A DNA stretch of 64,000 bases from UBA9926 sp018645765. Its GTDB lineage: Bacteria > Pseudomonadota > Gammaproteobacteria > Pseudomonadales > Azotimanducaceae. Positions 26,301 to 34,665 of the stretch are shown here, piece after piece (positions within the stretch are counted from its first letter, which is position 1; every line of letters begins with the position of its first letter). The translations under genes and the position numbers were made by a program. The notes below the pieces were generated by a model. The model was given only the letters and a program-made list of their open reading frames with translations, did no database searches and was not told where the DNA came from. Location: contig CASIBO010000011.1 in NCBI GenBank assembly GCA_949372755.1, forward strand, positions 186,001 to 250,000, given 5' to 3'.

Positions 26301-26864
26301 TTGATTAACCAACTCCTCACCGACCTGATTCGAGCGCCTTTAACGGGCCTTGCAAACCCAGTCTTTAAGACCGACTTGGATGACTGGCTATCTCCCTGTG
26401 AAGTGCTGAGAGACGCGCAACACAGCTATTGGTACCCGAGCCTACAAATACCTAAAATGAGCTTTAATGGATTCGAAGCCGCGACCGAGCAACCTGTTCA
26501 CGCGGATCTGAAAGCTTTCTATTTGAGCCTTTGGTCTGGCGCCTTGCCCTGCCTGTTTGAAACCTTGCCCATCTCTTTAATCCAAATCTGGAATCCCGAT
26601 GATTTCGAGCGGTTGATCGGCAATCTCATTGGGCACTTTCTAGCACAAAAAAATGCGCGTCTAGACCCAACCTTGTTTATTGCAACGGTTGAAGATGGGG
26701 GTGACAACATTATCAGTCTCGACAACCGCACGGGCGAAGTTCTTTTAGAAACGCCGGGCACGCCCGACCGGGCGGTTATCGCGCCTTCATTGACACAATT
26801 GCTCCCCCTGCTTACGCTCCAACCTGCACAATTGAACCCCATCGAGAGGCCTCGCCATGACTGA
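26301..26864 (+). CDS. syd: Syd, SecY-interacting protein
   Basis: A 187-residue soluble protein matching E. coli Syd in its second half: LIQIWNPDDFERLIGNLIGH, then RLDPTLFIATVEDGG and LDNRTGEVLLETPGT. Syd binds SecY at the cytoplasmic face and can release improperly assembled translocons. The start is TTG at 26301, because an in-frame TGA lies at 26292 and no ATG follows in a suitable place. Its last bases overlap the aroA start by eight, so the two may be co-translated. Confidence 0.85.
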   Translation: MINQLLTDLIRAPLTGLANPVFKTDLDDWLSPCEVLRDAQHSYWYPSLQIPKMSFNGFEAATEQPVHADLKAFYLSLWSGALPCLFETLPISLIQIWNPDDFERLIGNLIGHFLAQKNARLDPTLFIATVEDGGDNIISLDNRTGEVLLETPGTPDRAVIAPSLTQLLPLLTLQPAQLNPIERPRHD

Positions 26865-28146
26865 TGCCCTGACACTACCGCCCATTCACCGGGTGAGCGG
26901 ATCCGTGACCTTACCGGGTTCAAAGAGTATGACCAACCGCGCATTACTGCTGGCAGCCGTCGCCGAAGGTGAAACGCGGGTGACGAATATTTTGCTCAGC
27001 GACGATACGCAAAGAATGCTGGATGCTTTAGCCCAATTGAACGTCCAAGTTGATATTGATAAGGACCTCCGGCAATGCCGGGTGCTCGGCAAAGGCGGCC
27101 CATTTCCAGCACAGGCCCAAACCCAGACGCTGCAGCTCGGCAATGCGGGTACCGTACTCAGACCTTTGACCGCAATGCTTGCGCTCACCCCAGGCGACTT
27201 CATTATCGATGGCGATGACTACATGCGCGAGCGTCCAATCGGACCGCTCACAGATGCCTTACACGCGATGAAAGTTTCAACCACCTATCTTGGCGCCGCC
27301 GGTTATCCGCCTTTACAACTTCGCGGCGGCACGCTGAAAGGCGGCGCACTCACCCTCAACGGTCGGCTCTCGAGCCAATACCTTACCGCCTTACTGCTCT
27401 GTCTTCCGATGGCCGAAGTGCCGAGCACCATTGAGATTGACGGCGAGCTGGTTTCCAAACCTTATATCGACATGACGCTTGCAATGATGTCGAGCTTCGG
27501 CGTTCAAGCCAGCCATACCGATTATCAGCGTTTTACCGTGCCTGGAAATCAGCGGTATCACAGTCCTGGGCACTTTCTGGTTGAGGGCGACGCCAGCACC
27601 GCAAGCTACTTTCTTGCCGCGGCTGCGATCCGAGGCGATGTGACGGTTCACGGTGTCGGCCAAGGTTCACTGCAAGGGGACGTCGCTTTCGCGGACGTTG
27701 TTCGGGCGATGGGCGCGGAAGTTGACTGCCAGGACGACTTCATTCGGGTGCAATCCACAGGCAAGCTGCGAGGGGTTGACGTGGATTTGAATCACATCCC
27801 GGATGCGGCCATGACCGTTGCCATCCTTGCCCTGTTTGCCGATGGGCCGACAACCATTCGCAATATCTACAATTGGCGCATCAAGGAAACCGATCGAATG
27901 ACGGCGATGGCCACAGAACTGCAGCGGGTTGGCGCGGAGGTTACAACCACTTCGGACAGTATTACCATCGCACCGCCCGCGACCCTTCTGCCCGCCAGCA
28001 TTGAAACCTATGGTGATCATAGGATGGCTATGTGTTTCTCGCTGGTGGCCTTGGGCGGCACAAACGTTTTGATCAAAAACCCCGAGGTGACCTCCAAAAC
28101 CGTCCCAGACTACTTCAAGATCTTCGAATCCGTTTGCGAGCGCTAA
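26857..28146 (+). CDS. aroA: 3-phosphoshikimate 1-carboxyvinyltransferase (EPSP synthase)
   Basis: A 429-residue enzyme of the shikimate pathway that adds the enolpyruvyl group of PEP to shikimate 3-phosphate. Substrate-binding motifs are LPGSKSMTNRALLLAA (19-34), LGNAGTVLRPLTAML, DYMRERPIGPL, LSSQYLTALLL and WRIKETDRM. The GNAGTVLRP form is that of the glyphosate-sensitive class I enzymes. It ends 22 bp before a strong hairpin that it shares with the convergent mdh. aroB and aroK lie elsewhere in the window on the opposite strand. Confidence 0.96.
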   Translation: MTDALTLPPIHRVSGSVTLPGSKSMTNRALLLAAVAEGETRVTNILLSDDTQRMLDALAQLNVQVDIDKDLRQCRVLGKGGPFPAQAQTQTLQLGNAGTVLRPLTAMLALTPGDFIIDGDDYMRERPIGPLTDALHAMKVSTTYLGAAGYPPLQLRGGTLKGGALTLNGRLSSQYLTALLLCLPMAEVPSTIEIDGELVSKPYIDMTLAMMSSFGVQASHTDYQRFTVPGNQRYHSPGHFLVEGDASTASYFLAAAAIRGDVTVHGVGQGSLQGDVAFADVVRAMGAEVDCQDDFIRVQSTGKLRGVDVDLNHIPDAAMTVAILALFADGPTTIRNIYNWRIKETDRMTAMATELQRVGAEVTTTSDSITIAPPATLLPASIETYGDHRMAMCFSLVALGGTNVLIKNPEVTSKTVPDYFKIFESVCER

Positions 28147-28167
28147 ACCGCAGCCCGAAAACCGCAA

Positions 28168-28193
28168 CGCTCAGCCCCTTCGGGGTCTGAGCG
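28168..28193. terminator. Bidirectional hairpin between aroA and mdh
   Basis: The arms CGCTCAGCCCC and GGGGTCTGAGCG flank a TTC loop. They pair with one mismatch inside the stem and a stable TTCG-type tip. The hairpin sits 22 bp after the aroA stop and 19 bp after the mdh stop on the other strand. No long T-run follows on either side, so it may protect mRNA ends as much as stop transcription. Confidence 0.65.
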
Positions 28194-28211
28194 CCGCATT
28201 TGGCGGTGGCT

Positions 28212-29189
28212 CTAAGGCAGCAGATGCGCTACCGCATCCCGCTCTTCGATAAGCTCTTGCTCAGTTGTGGTCATTCTGGCACGGGAGAAGTCGTTGATTT
28301 CGAGGCCTTGAACGATCGCCCAGTCTCCCGTCGCACAACGGCATGGGAAACTATAAATCAGACCAGGCTCGATGCCGTAGCTACCATCTGAGTAAATCCC
28401 CATTGAAACAATCGCGTCCTCACTGCCCAGCGCCCAATCCCGCATGTGCTCGGTCGCCGCATTGGCAGCGCTAGCAGCACTCGATAAACCACGCGCCTCG
28501 ATAATGGCCGCCCCACGTTGCTGCACCGTTGGAATGAAGGTTTCTGACACCCAAGTCTCATCGACTAGATCAGAGGCCGCGCGGCCAGAGACCGTTGCGT
28601 GAAACAGGTCCGGGTATTGCGTTGCTGAGTGATTACCCCAGATCGCAAGCCCAGCGATGTCGGTAACATGAGCCGCGGCCTTCTGGGCCAATTGCGTCTT
28701 GGCGCGATTGTGATCCAGACGGGTCATCGCAGTAAATTGGCGGGGATCAAGACTCGGCGCGTTTCTCTGAGCGATCAGGCAGTTCGTATTCGCCGGGTTA
28801 CCGACCACCAATACCTTCACCGCGCGATCAGCATGCGCATCCAACGCCTTACCTTGAACCGAGAAGATCTGCGCATTGGCCTCCAAAAGATCTTTTCGCT
28901 CCATACCCGGTCCCCGAGGTCTGGAACCGACTAACAGGGCATAAGAGACCCCATCAAAGGCAACATTGGGGTCATCCGTTGCCAAGATACTTTCAACCAA
29001 TGGAAAAGCACAATCCTCAAGCTCCATTACCACGCCCTTGAGCGCACCCATTGCCGGCGGAATCTCGAGTAGCTGCAGAATAATGGGCTGATCGGCCCCG
29101 AGCATTTGACCCGATGCAATGCGAAACAACAGGGAATAACTGATTTGTCCAGCAGCGCCAGTGACTGCGACTTTAACGGCGGGTTTCAT
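28212..29189 (-). CDS. mdh: Malate dehydrogenase, lactate-dehydrogenase-like cytosolic type
   Basis: A 325-residue NAD-dependent malate dehydrogenase of the TCA cycle. VAVTGAAGQISYSLLFRIASG is the dinucleotide loop with the type 2 (cytosolic eukaryote/Thermus-like) TGAAGQI form. GSRPRGPGMERKDLL is the mobile loop with the substrate arginines, VVGNPANTNCLI follows, TRLDHNRAK holds the catalytic Asp, and IWGNHSATQYPD holds the catalytic His. The ATG at 29189 has AGGAG upstream (29201-29205, minus strand). The frame is open beyond it but not protein-like. Confidence 0.95.
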   Translation of the reverse strand: MKPAVKVAVTGAAGQISYSLLFRIASGQMLGADQPIILQLLEIPPAMGALKGVVMELEDCAFPLVESILATDDPNVAFDGVSYALLVGSRPRGPGMERKDLLEANAQIFSVQGKALDAHADRAVKVLVVGNPANTNCLIAQRNAPSLDPRQFTAMTRLDHNRAKTQLAQKAAAHVTDIAGLAIWGNHSATQYPDLFHATVSGRAASDLVDETWVSETFIPTVQQRGAAIIEARGLSSAASAANAATEHMRDWALGSEDAIVSMGIYSDGSYGIEPGLIYSFPCRCATGDWAIVQGLEINDFSRARMTTTEQELIEERDAVAHLLP

Positions 29190-29241
29190 GCGGCATATAC
29201 TCCTATTCACTTGTTTTTGGTCGCGCAACCGCGCGGGCCGC

Positions 29242-29250
29242 AGTATAGCA
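29242..29250 (-). promoter_or_regulatory. Extended -10 promoter of mdh
   Basis: Read on the minus strand the sequence is TGCTATACT, an extended -10 element about 53 bp before the mdh ATG. No good -35 box is visible, which is acceptable for extended -10 promoters. Confidence 0.45.
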
Positions 29251-29452
29251 CCGTTTTTCCCGCCCGTTTCCAGGGTCCTTGCAAACATTACCGAGATCAA
29301 ATGCTCCCACCGTTCACGGCCTAACCAGGCCTTGATGCCTTGGGCGATCGCTGTAAAGATTCAGGATATCTCCATTGTTATCACCAAATTGTAATAGATG
29401 ATTAAAAACATGACGTTATAACGATAATTTCTTTGAGAAAATCCTCACAGGG

Positions 29453-29480
29453 TTGACTTTAATCGCCCCAATGCTATCGT
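29453..29480 (+). promoter_or_regulatory. Sigma-70-like promoter upstream of gltB
   Basis: TTGACT (29453-29458), a 16 bp spacer, then TATCGT (29475-29480), just downstream of an AT-rich stretch that could act as an UP element. It faces gltB, but the start codon is more than 600 bp away. It would make a very long leader or a separate RNA. Confidence 0.4.
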
Positions 29481-29796
29481 TTGCGGCCCGTCTGGATCAT
29501 CGTCATAGATCCTTGGGTGGGGACACGGTTGCGAGCAAAAATTTGTCGAACCACATCGCCGTTTCGAGCATTAAGCGGCGTGAGCACCGCTTTGGCACTT
29601 TAGCTGTTGCGCTCAACGTTTGAGCAATCGGCTTAAGAAAGCATTTTAAGCACCATGGCGCCGAGACACTTGGCGTTAAAGGCTTGAATGCGTCGATAAA
29701 AGCCTGAATTAAAAAGAGCGCCGCGAGAAACATCGCGACGTATGTAAGACGAAAGAAAGTAGAAAACAAGACGTCAGGATGGCGGGCGCAGCGACA

Positions 29797-29829
29797 CGAC
29801 GATACCTCGCGATCCATCCGACGATACCT
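29797..29829 (+). repeat. Pair of 11-bp direct repeats
   Basis: CGACGATACCT occurs at 29797-29807 and again at 29819-29829. Their starts are 22 bp apart, about two helical turns, the arrangement expected of tandem sites for a dimeric regulator. The regulator is unknown. The pair lies about 270 bp before gltB. Confidence 0.45.
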
Positions 29830-30025
29830 GTTAAGTGATTAGACGTATTTAGACCAACAGCAACCATTATCCTGGTTCTCGTTTGCCCTAAGTTCATAAG
29901 ACCCAATGCAAACGATGTGATGCTGAGACTCGCGGCTACAGGCTCGAGCGATGGTGCACCCCTTGGCCTCGGCACCCGAGGCTAACGCCGCATCGCGCGA
30001 CCAGAGCAAATCGATAAAAAGCACT

Positions 30026-30050
30026 CAAGATCGCAATGCCTGCGGCGTTG
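30026..30050 (+). repeat. Echo of the gltB N-terminal coding sequence
   Basis: Bases 30026-30050 match 30160-30184, inside gltB, at 22 of 25 positions by eye. Read in its own frame the upstream copy gives QDRNACGV against QERDACGV of GltB, then DGFC and a TAG at 30062-30064. The two copies are 134 bp apart. The similarity fades on both sides. It looks like a short duplicated or relic piece carrying the catalytic-Cys coding segment. Confidence 0.55.
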
Positions 30051-30096
30051 ATGGTTTTTGTTAGATGATCCGGCAAACAAATTGGTGATAAACAAG

Positions 30097-33000
30097 ATGG
30101 TAAACAGACTCGACGGTAAAATTGGCTTCCCAGACGCAGTGGGTTTGTATGATCCGACCCAAGAACGCGATGCCTGCGGGGTTGGGTTCGTCGCCAATAT
30201 TAAAGGCGTTGCCAGTCACGGTATCCTCGCGGATGCCTATCACGTTAATAGCCGCATGGATCATCGAGGTGGGTGTGGATTCGAGGAGAACACCGGCGAT
30301 GGTGCAGGCATCCTCACCGCGATACCCGACACTTTCTTTCGAACGATCGCCCGCCAGCTGGGGTTCGAGTTGCCCGAGGCGGGGTTGTACAGTGTTGGCA
30401 ACCTTTTCCTGCCGAGACTCGAGTCACTCCGCGACAGCTGCCAACAAACGATCGAGCAGATTGTCCGCGACGAAGGCCTAACCTTTCTGGGCTGGCGAGC
30501 CGTCCCGATCGCGCCGGACACAGCGAACATTGGCCCCGCAGCACAAGCCGCTATGCCGTTTATTGCGCAACTATTCCTTGCAAGTCCAACGGGTGATTCA
30601 GAGGCTGAATTCGCTCGAAAATTATACATTGCTCGAAAACAGTTTTCAGGCCGCTTGCAAGCCTCAATACCCGATGACCAGTTGGTTTATGCCTGTAGTT
30701 TGTCACCACGGGTGATCGTTTATAAAGGCATGCTGACACCCTCTCAGTTGTTTCCATTTTATCCAGATTTGACGAACACCGACTATGAGACCCATTTGGC
30801 CATGGTGCACTCCAGGTTTAGCACGAACACTTTCCCATCTTGGGATCGCGCTCAGCCCAATCGCTACATGAGCCACAACGGTGAGATTAATACGCTGCGC
30901 GGCAATCAAAACTGGATGACGGCGCGGCAAGGCACCGTTTCATCGCCACTCTTTGGCGATAACATTGAGAAAATCTTTCCGTTGGTTGAACCGGACTGCT
31001 CGGACTCCGGCACCTTTGACAATGTTTTAGAATTTTTGCTGCTGTCTGGCCGCAGTCTTCAAGAATCCATCATGATGATGATTCCAGAAGCCTGGCAGGC
31101 TGACGCAAACATGAGCCCAGAAAAGCGCGCGTTTTATGAGTATCATTCAGCGCTCATGGAACCCTGGGATGGCCCAGCCTCTATCGTCTTTACCGACGGG
31201 CACGCAATTGGCGCCGTACTCGATCGCAACGGCCTAAGGCCCTCGCGTTATTACGTCACAACAGATGATCGCGTGATCATGGCATCCGAGGTGGGCGTTC
31301 TACCCATCGATCCTAAGAAAGTTGTTCAAAAAGGTCGCTTGCAGCCTGGAAAAATGTTTCTGCTGGACTTCGAGGCCGGCCGTTTGGTCCCAGATGAAGA
31401 ACTAAAATCAGTTTATTCCGCACAAAGACCCTATGGCGACTGGTTGGCATCACAAAAGCTGACAATGGATCATTTCGAACCTGCAACGGCGCAAAGCCCC
31501 TATACTGATGCTGCTTTACAACAAAGAATGCGCGCTTTCGGTTACACAACCGAGACGATGCAGTTCATGCTAAAGCCCATGATTACAGATTTACGAGACC
31601 CCTTGGGCTCAATGGGGAACGATTCTGCACTGGCCTGCTTGTCCGATAAGTCTCGAATTATTTACGACTACTTCAAACAGCTGTTTGCGCAGGTCACCAA
31701 TCCCGCCATTGACTCCATTCGAGAAGAAGTGGTGATGTCCCTCGCCTGTTTTATCGGACCTGAAGGCAATCTGGTCGAAACCACCGAGTCGCAAGCCAAG
31801 CGTTTGGTTATTCCTCACCCAATTTTATCAACCGATGATCTGGCGAAACTGAAGGCTGCCCATGAACACGATTGGCGGACCCAGACCATCGACATCACCT
31901 ACAACCGTCATGATGGCGTGACTGGGATGCAGGCCGCCCTAGATCGGATCTGCGCTGAGGCCAGCGCCGCGATCGAGGCGGGCTACGCGTTAGTGCTCTT
32001 AAGCGACCGGGCGGTCACGAAAGATCAGATCGCACTGAGTGCATTGGTTGCTTGCGGTACGGTTCATCACCACCTCATTTCGGCCCACCAACGCACTCAA
32101 ATCGGAATGGTTATCGAAACGGCCGAAGCCCGTGAGGTACACCATTTTTGTTTGCTCACCAGCTATGGCGCCGATGCTGTGAACCCGTACCTTGCGCTCG
32201 ACGCGTTATGGCAGGCCCGACAGGAGGGCTTGTTGAGCCAAACTGATATCCCCAACCTTGATGTCTTAACCGAGAAGTACCGCAAAGCGGTCGGCAAAGG
32301 CATGCTCAAGGTCATGGGCAAAATGGGCATTTCAACGTTGCAGTCTTATAAGGGCGCGCAAATTTTTGAAGCCGTTGGACTTGCTGATGACATCATCGAG
32401 CGCTGTTTTCGCGGCACGACCAGTCGAGTTGGCGGTATTAATTTCGACACATTATTCGCCGAGTCCCTGCAACGACATCAGTTGGGCTTTCCGGAGCGCG
32501 CGACAGAATCTTCGAGCGAGCTACCAAACCCTGGTGATATTCATTGGCGTAGCGGTGGCGACACACACATGTGGGATCCCATCAGCATAACGAATCTCCA
32601 AGTTGCTGCGCAAACCAACAGCCAGGATGCCTATTGGGCGTTCGCCCAACATGCCAACGAAGTGGCCACTAAGAAAGCCACGCTCCGGGGCCTTTTGACG
32701 TTCAATGAAGATCTGACCCCTGCGGTCGCGATCGAGGACGTGGAGGCTGCTGCTGACATCGTCAAGCGCTTTTGCACGGGCGCAATGAGCCTTGGGTCAA
32801 TTTCCTCAGAGAGTCATGAAACCTTGGCCATCGCGATGAACCGCTTGGGCGGCAAGTCCAATACGGGTGAGGGCGGCGAAGATCCCGCGCGCTTTACCCC
32901 AATGGCAGATGGCGACTCAAAGCGATCCGCTATTAAACAGGTCGCCTCAGGCCGTTTTGGGGTCACCATCTGGTATTTGGCGAATGCTGATGAGATTCAA

Positions 33001-34659
33001 ATCAAGATTGTTCAAGGCGCAAAACCCGGTGAAGGTGGCGAACTCCCTGGCGGCAAGGTCGATGATTACATAGCCAAGATCCGTCACTCCACTCCAGGCG
33101 TCGGATTAATCAGCCCGCCACCCCACCATGATATCTATTCGATCGAGGATATGGCGCAGCTCATTCACGATCTTAAGAATGCGAATCGCGACGCTCGCAT
33201 CAGTGTCAAACTGGGCTCTGAGATTGGTGTCGGCACGATCGCGGCAGGGGTCACGAAAGCCAAGGCCGATCACTTGGTCATTGCAGGCCATGATGGCGGC
33301 ACCGGAGCCTCACCGCTTACGTCAATTAAGCACGCAGGGCTACCTTGGGAGCTGGGCCTCGCCGAGACCCATCAAACCCTCGTCATGAACAACCTTCGAT
33401 CGCGGGTCGTCCTACAAACCGATGGCCAAATCAAAACAGGTCGCGATGTGGTCATCGCCGCCCTGCTCGGCGCTGAAGAATTTGGATTTGCGACCGCGCC
33501 GCTCGTCACCCTTGGGTGCATTATGATGCGAAAGTGCCACCTCAATACCTGCCCCGTTGGGATTGCAACGCAAGACCCAGAGCTCCGAGCAAAGTTCGCA
33601 GGCAAACCAGAAAGCGTCGTAAACTATTTTTTCATGCTCGCAGAAGAGGTTCGACAAATCATGAGCCAGCTGGGGTTCACCCGCCTTCAAGACATGATCG
33701 GCCAAACCCAGTACTTAGATAGCGAGCAAGCAGTTGCGCACTGGAAGTCAAAGGGACTCGATCTGTCGGGCATTTTGCAAAAAGCGCCCATCATCTACGA
33801 GGGCACAGAAATTTACTGCACGCAACGCCAAGATCACGGCCTCGATGCAGCCCTCGACAATACCTTAATTGCGCTCGCGCAACCGGCACTCGAGACCGGC
33901 GCCAAGGTGCAAATCGAGCATGAAATCTTGAACATCAACCGAGTGGTTGGCACCATGCTGTCGCACGAGGTTGCCAAAGCGACCCTTGGCGCTATGTTGC
34001 CCGATGATACGATCTCAATCCGCTTACACGGCTCAGCCGGGCAGAGCGTCGGCGCTTTTCTCGCAAAAGGGATTACGATCGAAATCGAGGGCGATGCAAA
34101 CGACTTTGTCGGCAAAGGTTTATCGGGCGGTAAGCTGGTGATCTACCCGCCAAAAGAGGCAAGCTTTGCGGCCGAAGACAACATCCTGCTGGGTAACGTT
34201 GTACTTTATGGCGCGACCTCTGGCGAGGCCTACTTCAGGGGGATTGCAGCGGAGCGTTTCTGCGTGAGAAACAGTGGCGCAACTGCCGTGGTTGAAGGGG
34301 TCGGCGATCATGGTTGCGAATATATGACGGGCGGCACCGTCGTCATTTTAGGCAAGACCGGGCGTAATTTTGGCGCGGGCATGAGCGGCGGCGTTGCTTA
34401 TATCCTGGATCCTGAAGGGGACTTTCATCGCCAATGCAACCTTGAGACCTTCGAGCTTGCGCAACTCAGCCCAACGGACGAAGACGACGTCAGGGTCTTA
34501 ATTGAAAAACACCAGCGGCTTACCGGATCAACGGTCGCGGCACGCCTACTCGAGAATTGGGCAAGCGAGAAACAATCATTGATCAAGGTCATGCCAAGCG
34601 ACTACAAGCGGGTGCTTGAAGCGCAGCAAGCCTTATTAAAGACAAGTAACATAGGATAG
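30097..34659 (+). CDS. gltB: Glutamate synthase (NADPH) large subunit
   Basis: About 1520 residues. After a 26-residue propeptide the protein has the N-terminal amidotransferase nucleophile Cys27 in RDACGVGFVANIKG. The central domain follows, then the FMN- and 3Fe-4S-binding synthase domain (SLGSISSESHETLAIAMNRL, then KPGEGGELPGGKV, and CHLNTCPVGIATQD with the cluster cysteines). The C-terminal GXGXG beta-helix reads GNVVLYGATSGEAYFRG. It makes two glutamates from glutamine and 2-oxoglutarate. The ATG at 30097 has only a weak ribosome site, so the start is uncertain within a few codons. It is followed six bases later by gltD and works with the glutamine synthetase at 59.5 kb. Confidence 0.97.
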   Translation: MVNRLDGKIGFPDAVGLYDPTQERDACGVGFVANIKGVASHGILADAYHVNSRMDHRGGCGFEENTGDGAGILTAIPDTFFRTIARQLGFELPEAGLYSVGNLFLPRLESLRDSCQQTIEQIVRDEGLTFLGWRAVPIAPDTANIGPAAQAAMPFIAQLFLASPTGDSEAEFARKLYIARKQFSGRLQASIPDDQLVYACSLSPRVIVYKGMLTPSQLFPFYPDLTNTDYETHLAMVHSRFSTNTFPSWDRAQPNRYMSHNGEINTLRGNQNWMTARQGTVSSPLFGDNIEKIFPLVEPDCSDSGTFDNVLEFLLLSGRSLQESIMMMIPEAWQADANMSPEKRAFYEYHSALMEPWDGPASIVFTDGHAIGAVLDRNGLRPSRYYVTTDDRVIMASEVGVLPIDPKKVVQKGRLQPGKMFLLDFEAGRLVPDEELKSVYSAQRPYGDWLASQKLTMDHFEPATAQSPYTDAALQQRMRAFGYTTETMQFMLKPMITDLRDPLGSMGNDSALACLSDKSRIIYDYFKQLFAQVTNPAIDSIREEVVMSLACFIGPEGNLVETTESQAKRLVIPHPILSTDDLAKLKAAHEHDWRTQTIDITYNRHDGVTGMQAALDRICAEASAAIEAGYALVLLSDRAVTKDQIALSALVACGTVHHHLISAHQRTQIGMVIETAEAREVHHFCLLTSYGADAVNPYLALDALWQARQEGLLSQTDIPNLDVLTEKYRKAVGKGMLKVMGKMGISTLQSYKGAQIFEAVGLADDIIERCFRGTTSRVGGINFDTLFAESLQRHQLGFPERATESSSELPNPGDIHWRSGGDTHMWDPISITNLQVAAQTNSQDAYWAFAQHANEVATKKATLRGLLTFNEDLTPAVAIEDVEAAADIVKRFCTGAMSLGSISSESHETLAIAMNRLGGKSNTGEGGEDPARFTPMADGDSKRSAIKQVASGRFGVTIWYLANADEIQIKIVQGAKPGEGGELPGGKVDDYIAKIRHSTPGVGLISPPPHHDIYSIEDMAQLIHDLKNANRDARISVKLGSEIGVGTIAAGVTKAKADHLVIAGHDGGTGASPLTSIKHAGLPWELGLAETHQTLVMNNLRSRVVLQTDGQIKTGRDVVIAALLGAEEFGFATAPLVTLGCIMMRKCHLNTCPVGIATQDPELRAKFAGKPESVVNYFFMLAEEVRQIMSQLGFTRLQDMIGQTQYLDSEQAVAHWKSKGLDLSGILQKAPIIYEGTEIYCTQRQDHGLDAALDNTLIALAQPALETGAKVQIEHEILNINRVVGTMLSHEVAKATLGAMLPDDTISIRLHGSAGQSVGAFLAKGITIEIEGDANDFVGKGLSGGKLVIYPPKEASFAAEDNILLGNVVLYGATSGEAYFRGIAAERFCVRNSGATAVVEGVGDHGCEYMTGGTVVILGKTGRNFGAGMSGGVAYILDPEGDFHRQCNLETFELAQLSPTDEDDVRVLIEKHQRLTGSTVAARLLENWASEKQSLIKVMPSDYKRVLEAQQALLKTSNIG

Positions 34660-34665
34660 ACCACC

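Larger units (their letters stand above)
29251..30096. other. Long intergenic region between mdh and gltB
   Basis: About 850 bases without a convincing protein gene. The minus-strand frames at 29503-29817 and 29709-29975 lack ribosome sites and give sequences resembling no family. It holds an AT-rich patch (29380-29440), a sigma-70-like promoter at 29453-29480, and several short dyads: GCTCAA-CGT-TTGAGC near 29609, GCTTAA/TTAAGC arms just after it, and AAGCGG/CCGCTT at 29573-29592. It also holds a pair of 11-bp direct repeats and a 25-base echo of the gltB N-terminal coding sequence. It may contain the gltB leader or a small RNA. I recognise no known RNA family. Confidence 0.5.

Noticed and set aside
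27667..28167. 166-residue minus-strand frame opposite aroA
   Set aside because: It is a complementary-strand shadow of a strongly conserved gene and carries no recognisable domain.
29594..29616. TGGCAC followed by TTGC upstream of gltB as a sigma-54 promoter
   Set aside because: The GG-to-GC spacing is wrong (thirteen or more bases, not ten).
29503..29975. Minus-strand open frames between mdh and gltB
   Set aside because: The translations overlap in two frames, have no ribosome sites and do not resemble any protein. They look like chance frames.
29951..30064. 37-codon plus-strand frame that contains the GltB echo
   Set aside because: It has no ribosome site and is not convincing as a gene; only the 25-base echo is reported.
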